In this document: one piece after another, positions 51,862 to 60,013 of the stretch
How positions within the stretch are numbered: the first letter of the stretch is position 1
How the letters are laid out: every line of letters starts with the position of its first letter
Source: Sulfolobales archaeon
Lineage (GTDB): Archaea > Thermoproteota > Thermoprotei_A > Sulfolobales > NBVN01
Assembly: GCA_026419835.1 (NCBI GenBank)
Contig: JAOAKQ010000001.1
Span: 186,001-250,000 of the forward strand
Direction: 5' to 3'
Length of the DNA stretch: 64,000 nt
The notes under the pieces: model-generated
Seen by the model: only the letters and a program-made list of their open reading frames with translations
Told to the model about the DNA's origin: nothing
The model's database searches: none
Made by a program: the position numbers and the translations under genes

Positions 51862-53117
51862 CCTGGACCTTCCGAGAGCTTCAGGTACCTAAGTAGCTGG
51901 TCGAGTATAACTCTAGCAACTTCGACTTTTCTTGCCCTACTAACTACTACGCTATCTCCTCTATCGGTAAGTATGACTACTTCGTTATACTCCGATGAGA
52001 AGCCTATGTCCGCTCTACTGATATCGTTAGCTACCACTATGTTGAAGCCCCTCTTACCTAACTTCTCTCTAGCTTTAGATGTGAGTTCGTCGATACTCCC
52101 CCCAGCGAACTCTGCCGCAAACCCGACCACCAAACCGCTGAAGACTTTTCTAAGCCCTAGAGATATCTTAGGTGTTGGAGTCATTACGACCTCTATGCGC
52201 TCGATCTCGCTACTAATCTTACCTACGACCTCGGACGAGAACTTGAAGTCCACCGGCGCAGCCGCTAGAACTACGGCATCGTATTTTCTAGTGGACACCT
52301 CCGAGAGAACCTCTTCGAGCATGTCTTCAGTAGTTCTCACGCTGACCGACCTAACGTAGTGTGGAACTGCGGTTGTGAGAGGTCCGTGAACTAAAGCTAC
52401 TTCAGCACCTCTAAAGTAGGCTTCTCTAGCTATAGCTACGCCCATCTTGCCAGAACTCGAGTTAGTTAGAAATCTAACGCTATCTAAGTACTCTCTGGTG
52501 GGACCGGCTGTAACTAGGAGCTTCAGCCCCCTCAGATCTCTACCTCGTAAAATCGAAGCTTCCACAGCCGAGACTATGTCTTCTACCGGGGGGTACTTAG
52601 CCCTTCTTTCTTCAACTACTGGAGGTACGATCGTGACTCCGAGTTCTTCGAGCTTCTTAGTCGCATCGGAAATCGGTGGAGATGTTAGCAAGCTGTAGTG
52701 AGCCGCTGGAACTACTACCAGAGGCTTACCCATTCCTAGAAAAGACTGAGCTAAGACGGTCACGGATGTATCGGAGATCCCTAGAGCTATCTTAGCGATG
52801 GTGTTAGCCGTAGCCGGAGCAATTACAAAACCATCGCAGATTTCAGCTAGAGCTATATGCCCCACCTCACCGGAGAAGCTCACGAAAACCTTGTTTCCCG
52901 TAGCCCACTCGAAGAGGCGTGGTGTTACGTACTTAGCGGCCTCAGGACTCATAACTACGTGAACGTCGGCACCGAGTCTAATCAGCTCGCGAGCTAGGTC
53001 TACGCTTCTGTACAGAGATACGGATGACGTAACACCCAGAGCTATCGACTTACCTAGAAGAACCTTACTTAGCTTACCTCTGATCTCGTCTACAGGATGC
53101 CATCTAAGTACCTTCAA
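51858..53117 (-). CDS. coaBC: Bifunctional phosphopantothenoylcysteine decarboxylase / phosphopantothenate-cysteine ligase
   Basis: A 419-residue Dfp protein. The FMN decarboxylase half has ALGVTSSVSLYRSVDLAREL near 26-45, CDGFVIAPATANTIAKIALGISD near 93-115 and the PAAHYS segment. The ligase half begins near 195 with LLVTAGPTREYLDSVRFLTNSSSGKMGVAIA. It performs the two steps after phosphopantothenate. It leads the CoA operon; TATA-like CCTATAAATTAGC lies near 53145-53157 on the minus strand. Confidence 0.95.
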   Translation of the reverse strand: MKVLRWHPVDEIRGKLSKVLLGKSIALGVTSSVSLYRSVDLARELIRLGADVHVVMSPEAAKYVTPRLFEWATGNKVFVSFSGEVGHIALAEICDGFVIAPATANTIAKIALGISDTSVTVLAQSFLGMGKPLVVVPAAHYSLLTSPPISDATKKLEELGVTIVPPVVEERRAKYPPVEDIVSAVEASILRGRDLRGLKLLVTAGPTREYLDSVRFLTNSSSGKMGVAIAREAYFRGAEVALVHGPLTTAVPHYVRSVSVRTTEDMLEEVLSEVSTRKYDAVVLAAAPVDFKFSSEVVGKISSEIERIEVVMTPTPKISLGLRKVFSGLVVGFAAEFAGGSIDELTSKAREKLGKRGFNIVVANDISRADIGFSSEYNEVVILTDRGDSVVVSRARKVEVARVILDQLLRYLKLSEGPG

Positions 53118-53227
53118 TAGCGGTACCCAATAACACAGCTACACGGCTAATTTATAGGGTTGCCGTAGGTAGCGAGAGTTCTAGGAGTAGGGCTGAGACC
53201 CTCTAAGTCAGGAGGCGCTGGGGTGCT

Positions 53228-53758
53228 TTGAAGCTATACCCTAAATTTTTCTCTACCTATTCTGTGGGGAGAAACTTGGAGAAAGTAGAGTACGTAGTTA
53301 GACCGATAGCTTCTGAAGACGAACTTAAGAAGGTTATTGAGATCAACGCCGTTACTCTCCCGGAGCACTACCCGTACTTCTTCTGGCTGGAGCACTACGA
53401 ACTTTGGAGAGATATATTTCTCGTAGCCCTTGCAGGGGAGAGGATCGTCGGGTACAACATGTGTAGAATAGAGTACGGTGTAGGCCACGTTAAGAGGGGG
53501 ATAGTAAAGCAGGGACACGTAGTTAGCATAGCTGTACTACCGGAATTTAGGCAGCGGGGTATAGCAACAGCTCTAATGACTAGCGCCATGAACTCTATGA
53601 AGAAAAAGTACGGAGCTGACGAAGTCTACCTAGAGGTAAGAGTAAGTAACGAACCGGCTATAAGACTGTACGAGAAGCTCGGGTTTAAGAAGGTCAGAGT
53701 CTTGAAGAGGTACTACCTGGATGGTGAAGACGCTTACCTAATGGCTAGAGAACTGTAG
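53228..53758 (+). CDS. GNAT-family N-acetyltransferase (RimI/Ard1-like)
   Basis: A 176-residue acetyltransferase. Motif A HVVSIAVLPEFRQRGIATALMTSAM near residues 96-120 binds acetyl-CoA, and VYLEVRVSNEPAIRLYEKLGFKKV near 134-157 is the C-terminal N-acetyltransferase motif. Archaeal Ard1 acetylates protein N-termini; that substrate is inferred. TTG at 53228 gives about 17 extra residues before VEYVVRPI; TTG at 53276 is an alternative start. Confidence 0.9.
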   Translation: MKLYPKFFSTYSVGRNLEKVEYVVRPIASEDELKKVIEINAVTLPEHYPYFFWLEHYELWRDIFLVALAGERIVGYNMCRIEYGVGHVKRGIVKQGHVVSIAVLPEFRQRGIATALMTSAMNSMKKKYGADEVYLEVRVSNEPAIRLYEKLGFKKVRVLKRYYLDGEDAYLMAREL

Positions 53759-53849
53759 CCCAGAAGAGACGCCTTGGTTACTCCCAAGATAAAGTTTGTA
53801 AACCCTCAGACAGTAGGAGCGCTAAGGATCTGGACGATAGAATCGAAAG

Positions 53850-55265
53850 CTACACTACTGCCAGTAGTCCTGTAGCTATCCAGAAGTACGTAAATGCCGT
53901 TACTATATCCCCCACGGTAGTTATTAGAGGTGCCGATGCCACCGCTGGGTCGACACCGAGTCTAGCTAGTAGTATTGGAAGGAAGGAACCTACCACGTCG
54001 GATACGTAGCATGAGGTTATGAGTGCCGCCACGACTATGAGAGCGACTCTTAGAGATACGCCGAGGCTCGCAGTAGCGAACCACACAACTCCGAACGCGA
54101 TTGCGAAAGCCACGGGACCCATGATTAGGATCATCAGCGAGCTTACCAGCAGCTCCTTGAGTAGTACTCGGAAAACATCCGTCTTCGAGAGCCTTATCTC
54201 TCCAAGAGCCATACCCCTGAGGATGAGTGTCGATGACTGAGCACCTATATTGCCGGAGTTATCAGCTAGCATTGGTAGAAATGCCGCCAGGATTGCCAGT
54301 CTCTCTATGGTGCTCGTGAATGAAGCTACTATAGACCCGGTGATCGAGTTCATAAGGTACAGGTAGAGGATCATGGGAACTCTCTTCAGAGCTAGCTTTA
54401 GTGGGGATAGGGTCATGTACCCCCCTCTAACTGCCTCAATAAAACCGCCGAACTTCAGCAGGTCCTCGGAGTACTCAGTCACTAGCACGTCGAGAACGTC
54501 GTCTAGCGTAACCGCACCTAGAAACTTACCGGCCTGGTCCACGACCGGAACTTCGAGAAGGTCGTAGTCTACCGCTAGCTTCGCAGCGTGCTCTCTATCT
54601 TTTGTAGCTTCTACAACTACTGGAGGTTTTTGAGCGTAGACCTTAAGAGCGGAGTCCTTTGGTTTTGTTAGAAAAGACTTCACATCGATCCACCCCACGA
54701 GCTTGTAGTCGTCATCTACTACGTAGATGTAGTGATGTCTATCGTATAGACCCAGTCTATCTCTAGATACGTACGTAGATATCGCATCACCCACCTTCAT
54801 ATTCCAGTTGAATACTGGTACTTGCGGGGTCATAACGCCTCCAACACTTTCCGGATGGTACTTCAGTATCTTAGATACTTCCTCAGCCGTCTCTCTAGAC
54901 ATAACCTCGACGACCTTGTTTCTGTACCTGGGCGGAAGCTTTCCGAGAACGTCCGCAGCTTCATCTAGGGGGAGCGTAGTTATTATCTTAGAAACCTCGT
55001 CGAGGCCTTTAACTATAACTATTTCGTAGACTATCTCGTCTGGTAGTTTAGCTAGAACTTCCGCCAAGCTTGCGAGCGTTGTCTTAGTGAAGAGCTTATA
55101 CCTCTCATCGCTATTCAGTCTTATTACTACTGCGTGCGCGTACGGTGGGTCGAGAGAATCGAATAGCTCACCCGCTTCTTCTATCCTACCCGATTCTATT
55201 AATTCTCTTATTTTCGCGTAGTATGCTTCTACGCTGTTTACGCTACTCCCCAATCTCCACTCCAA
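53850..55265 (-). CDS. mgtE: Magnesium transporter MgtE
   Basis: A 471-residue protein with the full MgtE layout. The N-domain (about 20-135) contains LPPRYRNKVVEVMSRETAEEVSKILKYHPESVGGVMTP, two CBS domains follow near 138-265 (RHHYIYVVDDDYKLVGWIDV and VPVVDQAGKFLGAVTLDDVLDVL), and the pore domain has five helices with FLPMLADNSGNIGAQSSTLILRGMALGEI near 335-363. Mg2+ binding to the soluble domains gates the channel. Confidence 0.95.
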   Translation of the reverse strand: MEWRLGSSVNSVEAYYAKIRELIESGRIEEAGELFDSLDPPYAHAVVIRLNSDERYKLFTKTTLASLAEVLAKLPDEIVYEIVIVKGLDEVSKIITTLPLDEAADVLGKLPPRYRNKVVEVMSRETAEEVSKILKYHPESVGGVMTPQVPVFNWNMKVGDAISTYVSRDRLGLYDRHHYIYVVDDDYKLVGWIDVKSFLTKPKDSALKVYAQKPPVVVEATKDREHAAKLAVDYDLLEVPVVDQAGKFLGAVTLDDVLDVLVTEYSEDLLKFGGFIEAVRGGYMTLSPLKLALKRVPMILYLYLMNSITGSIVASFTSTIERLAILAAFLPMLADNSGNIGAQSSTLILRGMALGEIRLSKTDVFRVLLKELLVSSLMILIMGPVAFAIAFGVVWFATASLGVSLRVALIVVAALITSCYVSDVVGSFLPILLARLGVDPAVASAPLITTVGDIVTAFTYFWIATGLLAVV

Positions 55266-55415
55266 GTTATAGTTATGAGCATCTTAAAAGAAGGTAGTTG
55301 TTAAGTAGTGTTAGCTCCATCTCGAACCGGAGAACTTCTGTACGCCCGATACCGCTATGCTACCGCAGAATGCTGCCTAAAGTCTTATTAGTCTTTAGAG
55401 TAATTTGATGGTGCG

Positions 55416-56597
55416 GTGCTGCGGCTGTCTAAGTTCACTACGAGAAATATCGTGAGCGCGGCAGTATTCAATCTGTTTAGAGGTCTGGCTACTAGCGGTT
55501 TCAACGTACTGTTTGCTGCGTACATGAGTAGACTCGGGTACTCCATGGGCGAGGTGGGGGCTGTAGCTACCTTATCGAACGTAGCTGGAGCGGCTTTATC
55601 TCCTCTAGTGGGCTACCTCCTGGAAGTATGCAGCAGCAAGCTGATCACTTCCATAACCGGCTTCATGATTAGTATCTCGCTAGCTATAGTCGCTTTCTCC
55701 GAAGACCTCCCTATGCTAGCTCTGAGCTACTCACTCTTCCACCTCTCCATATACTTCGCTCAACCAGCTAGAATGGTGTTTCTCTCTAGAACTATTGACA
55801 AGAACAGACTCGGGACCGTAGTTGGTTTAACCACCTCCACGTTTACAGCATCTAGAGCTGCGGGACCGGTACTCAGCGGGTACTTGGTAACCAGTTTTAA
55901 CTACGCATATGCGTTCCTAGCCCTATCCACCATAGCTTCGACAGGTTCACTTGTATTCCTGCTTCTCTCCCACGAACCTAGGCTGGAGAAGAAGCCTACT
56001 GAAGCTAGTGTATCTAGTTCCTATAGGAGAGCCGTAGCACCGAGTAGAAAGCTGGCTGTACTGTACCTCTTCGCGTCTCTAGACCGCGCAGCGTGGAATC
56101 TCTGGCACCCAATGCTTAGTGCATACCTACTAAACCACGGCTACAGCGAAATTAGTGTTGGAATGCTCGTATCTCTCTCGAATATCGTTGAAGCCGTCGG
56201 CACGCCACTATCGGGTAGACTAGTAGATAGATTAGGTAGCTCTATCGTTCTAGCTCTATCTGAAGCTACCGCAGCTCTAGCTGCTGTACTTCTAGCATTT
56301 CCTGAGAATTCATCTCTAGTTACCGCATCGATGCTGTTCATCGGGGTTAGCATAAGCTTCTGGATACCGGGGTACAACGTGTATGTAGCTAAGGTATTCA
56401 AAAATGTTGGCGAAGCATTTGCATCGATAAACGCTATTAGAAGCATCGTCAGTATTCCATCACCCTACCTAGGCGGTTTACTCTACGAAACCGTGTCTTC
56501 TCTAGTACCATTTACTCTATCGACCTCCATGCTCTTCATAGCTACCTACGTAGCTTCGAATAGCTTAAAGAAGTTTGAGGATCTGGAGGAGTACTAG
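55416..56597 (+). CDS. Major facilitator superfamily transporter
   Basis: A 393-residue membrane protein with about eleven or twelve hydrophobic helices in two halves split by a basic loop near residue 190-210 (EPRLEKKPTEASVSSSYRRA). Short MFS-like loops such as RMVFLSRTIDKNRLGTVVG and SGRLVDRLGSS are present. Substrate unknown. GTG start at 55416; it is a single gene. Confidence 0.82.
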   Translation: MLRLSKFTTRNIVSAAVFNLFRGLATSGFNVLFAAYMSRLGYSMGEVGAVATLSNVAGAALSPLVGYLLEVCSSKLITSITGFMISISLAIVAFSEDLPMLALSYSLFHLSIYFAQPARMVFLSRTIDKNRLGTVVGLTTSTFTASRAAGPVLSGYLVTSFNYAYAFLALSTIASTGSLVFLLLSHEPRLEKKPTEASVSSSYRRAVAPSRKLAVLYLFASLDRAAWNLWHPMLSAYLLNHGYSEISVGMLVSLSNIVEAVGTPLSGRLVDRLGSSIVLALSEATAALAAVLLAFPENSSLVTASMLFIGVSISFWIPGYNVYVAKVFKNVGEAFASINAIRSIVSIPSPYLGGLLYETVSSLVPFTLSTSMLFIATYVASNSLKKFEDLEEY

Positions 56598-56680
56598 TGC
56601 GGTTCTAGTTTCAGAACCCCGCACATTTTCAAGTATATAATTTAGCTGCGCCTACAGCTATAGATCGGCGGAGACACTCG

Positions 56681-57271
56681 GTGTCAGAGCATAGAACCGT
56701 TCCAGGAGTAACTAAAGTCTACCTAAGAATTCACGAAGATAGGCTGGGGGCTCTCATCGGAGAAGGCGGTAGAGTAGTTAGAGACCTAGAAGCTCGCTTA
56801 GGAGTTAGAGTAACCGTTAACTCCGTCGATAGCTCCGTCATAGTGGAGCCGGCCAGTGCCTACACTCCAGCATCAAACATAATCAAGTGCCAGGAGATAA
56901 TTAAGGCAATAGACTACTGCTACTCATACGAGAGAGCTTCGAGACTCTACGACGATGATGTAGTACTGCTAGTGCTAGATTTAAAAGACTTTGCTGGAAG
57001 TAGTGAAAGCCACCTACAGAGAGTTAAGGGTAGGATAATAGGGGAAGAAGGTAGAGCTAGAAAAACTCTTGAGGAAATGACCGGTACTTACATCAGTGTG
57101 TGTAGAGACTACGTAGCTATAATAGGTGACTACACCAGGGCGGAGCTAGCTAGGCAGGCGGTTGAAATGCTAGCTCAAGGAAGACAGCACTCAACCGTCT
57201 ACAAGTTCCTCGACAGAGCGCTCAGAGAGTTAAAAAGAAAGGAATCAGTAGATATCTGGAGAAAGATGTGA
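56681..57271 (+). CDS. KH-domain protein, archaeal Dim2/Pno1 type
   Basis: A 196-residue protein with two KH domains. The first has IGEGGRVVRDLEARLGVRVTV near residues 27-47; the second has RVKGRIIGEEGRARKTLEEMTGTYISV near 112-138, with the GxxG loops GEGG and GEEG. Archaeal Dim2 acts in small-subunit rRNA maturation and stimulates aIF2-linked binding. GTG start; TATA-like GTATATAATTTAGC near 56634-56647. Confidence 0.92.
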   Translation: MSEHRTVPGVTKVYLRIHEDRLGALIGEGGRVVRDLEARLGVRVTVNSVDSSVIVEPASAYTPASNIIKCQEIIKAIDYCYSYERASRLYDDDVVLLVLDLKDFAGSSESHLQRVKGRIIGEEGRARKTLEEMTGTYISVCRDYVAIIGDYTRAELARQAVEMLAQGRQHSTVYKFLDRALRELKRKESVDIWRKM

Positions 57272-57288
57272 TGAGATTTCTACTCTGA

Positions 57289-57477
57289 TATTTGATGAAG
57301 GGCCAAAGCTCTGAATAACCATGAACTCGCGGAGGTCCTACTTGCTGATCCAAGCACTCACCTATGTTTAGAGTTGCGCAGCCACTCAACATACTCTCAA
57401 ATACTTCCCAGTTCTCTCCGATGATTTCGATGTATTGGGCTAGCTATGCGGACCTACCTCGCGAAGTCCTCCAGAAT
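57289..57477 (-). pseudogene. Possible decayed continuation of the small gene at 57478
   Basis: On the minus strand, after the stop at 57478, another frame reads open for over 40 codons (LAQYIEIIGENWEVFESMLSG ... GYSELWPFIKYQ) but has stops just upstream and no start. It may be the frameshifted rest of a longer gene, or chance coding-like sequence. No homology could be checked. Confidence 0.25.
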
Positions 57478-57648
57478 TTAATTTGGAGAAGTAAGGAATA
57501 TCACAACGTAGTCTTGAATTTCGTTTATTCTCTTCATACAGCTGTACTCACCTGAGCCTATCTCTACGCACTTAAATCCCTTCCGAGTCATATCTGAGAT
57601 GTGGGATGTGAGGGTCTCCCTACTGACTTTAACTATCTTAACCGGCAT
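57478..57648 (-). CDS. Small uncharacterised protein (56 aa)
   Basis: A 56-residue frame from ATG at 57648, MPVKIVKVSRETLTSHISDM then TRKGFKCVEIGSGEYSCMKR, ending FLTSPN. Codon use resembles the real genes and GGAGTTAAGT precedes the ATG. The composition is plausible for a folded small protein with two cysteines. The opposite strand also has an open frame, but that one has poor codon use. It could equally be the N-terminal remnant of a broken gene. Confidence 0.4.
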   Translation of the reverse strand: MPVKIVKVSRETLTSHISDMTRKGFKCVEIGSGEYSCMKRINEIQDYVVIFLTSPN

Positions 57649-57931
57649 ACTTAACTCCTATCCCACCTATACTCTCAGCGTTTAACTTCACGATAGCGTA
57701 ATATTCCCCGGAGCGTTCTTAAATACGGGTAATACTCACGTTCATCTCCCACTAGCTGCGGGACCGCTAACTGAGAGCGGTCATAGAGCTAGAGTCCGCA
57801 AAGTATAGGTAACACCGAAATACGCAGTTCCACATCCTGGAGTCTGAGCGACTGAGAGGGTGCTGAAGGTCTGAGCGAGCGCTCCACGCACCACTTATTA
57901 GGATTTAAAAGAACTGTAGGTGGAGATTTGA
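57649..57931. other. Intergenic segment with a stable hairpin and two TATA-like elements
   Basis: No gene is visible. TATA-like TTCTTAAATAC lies at 57717-57727 and GACCGCT/AGCGGTC form a seven-base-pair hairpin at 57762-57782 around the loop AACTGAG. CTGA occurs several times nearby, but no full C/D-box pair is present. A second TATA element, GATTTAAAA at 57902-57910, is 26 bases before the GTG of the next gene, which would be leaderless. A small RNA from about 57748 is possible. Confidence 0.3.
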
Positions 57932-58348
57932 GTGCGAGACAATATTCTCGACAGGAGATTCGAAGGGAAAGCCGTTAGACTTCGTTTAGTAGGTGTTGAG
58001 GAGCCTATAGAAGGGGTGGTAGATGAGGTATCTAAGTACGAGATAGGTGTTAGAACTCCGAAGGGACCTGTAGTCGTCTTTAGACACTCTATAGCTTACG
58101 TTGAAGTATCCCAGGCAGACCTCCACGGTTTTTCGAGTGAGGAACTAGAGGACGTTATTATAACGCCTGAGATGTCTGGTAGTGACGTTACCGTGGTTCT
58201 CTTCGATAAAACCAGGATCGATGGAAAGCTCTCGAAGGTATCTAAGTACGAGATAGGTGTTAGAACTGGTGATAGAGCTCTCATAATTCCCAAATCAACA
58301 ATTTCCTACGTAGTGTTTCAAGGAGTTGAAGCTAGAGGTTCTCGCTGA
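57932..58348 (+). CDS. Tandem Sm/Hfq-like domain RNA-binding protein
   Basis: A 138-residue protein with two Hfq-like (Sm fold) repeats. The first repeat ends near residue 60 with VSKYEIGVRTPKGPVVVFRHSIAYVEV, where KYEI...FRHSIAY corresponds to the Hfq KYE..YKHAIS motif. The second (about 83-138) has VSKYEIGVRTGDRALIIPKSTISYVVF. The two motif segments are encoded by an exactly identical 32-base stretch. A role in RNA binding is inferred. A GTG start 26 bases after a TATA element suggests a leaderless mRNA. Confidence 0.7.
   Translation: MRDNILDRRFEGKAVRLRLVGVEEPIEGVVDEVSKYEIGVRTPKGPVVVFRHSIAYVEVSQADLHGFSSEELEDVIITPEMSGSDVTVVLFDKTRIDGKLSKVSKYEIGVRTGDRALIIPKSTISYVVFQGVEARGSR
58026..58267 (+). 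repeat. Exact 32-bp direct repeat within the Sm-like gene
   Basis: Bases 58026-58057 and 58236-58267 are identical, 210 bases (70 codons) apart and in the same frame, encoding VSKYEIGVRT twice. The surrounding halves of the gene are only distantly similar, so this suggests a recent conversion or duplication. Confidence 0.85.
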
Positions 58349-58364
58349 AGAGAAACTCGACCCT

Positions 58365-59054
58365 CTACACCAGGTCAGCGTCTTCTATAATATAGTACCC
58401 TGTAAACATTTGTGGGTGTAGAATTATCCTACTTTTTCTTACTGCTACGCTCCTCCCATTAAAAAGCGGGGAACCTATTACGAACGTTTCAAACTCGCCC
58501 CCCTCACCAACAAGACTTACACCGCACTCTCTATGCGCCTTAGTTAGTAGGTAAACGATTTCTGAGCTAGAGGGGTTTCCGAGAAGACGTGGACTTAGGC
58601 AGTATGCTTGAATAGCTGTTACAATAAATCTCAACTCACCCACTTCTCTCTTTAGGAGTTCCTCCTCGTTTTGACCCCATAGAGGAGCGTGCAGCTTCAA
58701 TCCAAGTTCTTCGGATAGAGTCTTAAACCTCTCTAGTTGGTACTTAGACCTAACGGCACCGACCACCAGGTAGTCTACTTCTGGACGCGCTACGAGTAGC
58801 TGGCGTAGGCTATTTCTGAGTTCAAAGTATTCGAAGTTTTTAAGACCGCTAACTGGTACCATGTGAACCGGTATCTCCATGGCGTCTCCGTGAAGCCTGC
58901 TCCACACTACGTTCACGGTGTGAAATAGCCAGGAATCCTCTCTCCTAGAGAGAGCTACTACTAGAGCTTCAACGGAGATGCCCTGATTGTACGATGCTAA
59001 AACCGAGTAGTGAGAATCCTTACCACCGCTGTAGAGAGCTATCGCTCTCCGCAA
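58365..59054 (-). CDS. dph6: Diphthine--ammonia ligase
   Basis: A 229-residue ATP pyrophosphatase. SGGKDSHYS near residues 9-17 is the PP-loop, GAVRSKYQLERFKTLSEELGLKLHAPLWGQ near 99-128 follows, and GEGGEFETFVIGSPLF near 183-198 is diagnostic. It amidates diphthine on elongation factor 2 in the last diphthamide step. The 191-base gap upstream holds no gene. Confidence 0.92.
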   Translation of the reverse strand: MRRAIALYSGGKDSHYSVLASYNQGISVEALVVALSRREDSWLFHTVNVVWSRLHGDAMEIPVHMVPVSGLKNFEYFELRNSLRQLLVARPEVDYLVVGAVRSKYQLERFKTLSEELGLKLHAPLWGQNEEELLKREVGELRFIVTAIQAYCLSPRLLGNPSSSEIVYLLTKAHRECGVSLVGEGGEFETFVIGSPLFNGRSVAVRKSRIILHPQMFTGYYIIEDADLV

Positions 59055-59245
59055 TCTTCTCTCCCCAAGAGGTAGTTACTACTCAACATATCTACGCTCT
59101 ACCCGAGACTTCTAAGCTAGCGACTTACAGTCAGCACCGGGGAGTTTCTCTAGTACTAAGCCTCAATCCCCTAGAGCGGACCTACCAGCCTACGTGAAAA
59201 CGCCTTCTATTTTTTATGCCTGGCTGAGCTATACTGGGAGGCTTA

Positions 59246-59548
59246 GTGAAGTGCCCTAAGTGCGGTCAAGAAACGCAGCCTGCGAAAACGTGGCACCTAA
59301 CCTCCCCACTCCCAGATTCCGAGGGTAGGATCTCCATAACTATAATGGGGTCCTTCAAGTGCTCTAACTGCGGCTACAGCTGGAGGGGGAGAATTAGCGT
59401 ATTAAAAGTCGGTGGCGAGCACGATGTAGAAGTTGGTGAATCGGAGAGGAGGAGTAGAAGAAAGCGTGTAGGTGGCGGCACCTCGAGTAGAGAAGGAAAG
59501 GTAATAGAGGTAGATGTGAGCAATATAGTCTCAGAGATGGAGGAGTAG
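59246..59548 (+). CDS. Crenarchaeal zinc-ribbon protein
   Basis: A 100-residue protein. CPKCG at residues 3-7 and CSNCG near 38-42 form a zinc ribbon, followed by a basic linker with RRSRRKRVGGG near 68-78 and an acidic tail. The arrangement suggests nucleic-acid binding, but no specific family is certain. GTG start. Its stop is directly followed by the GTG of signal peptidase I. Confidence 0.65.
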   Translation: MKCPKCGQETQPAKTWHLTSPLPDSEGRISITIMGSFKCSNCGYSWRGRISVLKVGGEHDVEVGESERRSRRKRVGGGTSSREGKVIEVDVSNIVSEMEE

Positions 59549-60013
59549 GTGGCGGCTATAAACAAAGCTACCGCCCTAGCAATAGAAGCACTAGTTGTGA
59601 TTTCTTTACTGGTACTAGTAGCTCTAATACTGCTAGACCACGTAGCTCTAGCGGTTGTTGAAGGAACCTCGATGGAGCCTACGCTACAGCCGGGAGACCT
59701 AGTCATCATAGTTAAGAGAGTTTCTCCGAGAGAAATCTCTGTAGGTGATGTCATAGTATACCGGCGCGGTAGGAATCTGATAATACACAGAGTTATTAAG
59801 GTAGAGGGTAGCACGTTAATTACTAAGGGAGACAACAATTGGCTTCCGGATGCGCCGATAAGTTACCAAGTGGTTGTTGGTAGGGTACTCGAGGTAGGAG
59901 GCAGGGTAGTTAAGATCCCGCTAATAGGCTACCTATCTCTCTTCATTAGGTACTTGATTACGTCCTTTACGAACCTACCGGTAGTAGATAGTTTGAGCAG
60001 TGTCGCGGAGTAA
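59549..60013 (+). CDS. Signal peptidase I (archaeal Sec11 type)
   Basis: A 154-residue membrane protease. One transmembrane helix near 8-33 precedes the catalytic serine in GTSMEPTLQPGDLVII near 39-54. The YRRGRNLIIHRVI segment near 71-83 holds the histidine of the Sec11-type Ser-His pair, and TKGDNNWLPD near 92-101 the aspartate. A hydrophobic C-terminus near 122-140 may be a second membrane segment. Its last 85 bases overlap the convergent topoisomerase gene, which is unusually long. Confidence 0.93.
   Translation: MAAINKATALAIEALVVISLLVLVALILLDHVALAVVEGTSMEPTLQPGDLVIIVKRVSPREISVGDVIVYRRGRNLIIHRVIKVEGSTLITKGDNNWLPDAPISYQVVVGRVLEVGGRVVKIPLIGYLSLFIRYLITSFTNLPVVDSLSSVAE

Noticed and set aside
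57364-57555. Plus-strand frame of 63 codons in the gap after the Dim2 gene
   Set aside because: The opposite strand has the more gene-like frame; this one has poor codon use and no ribosome binding site or TATA element.
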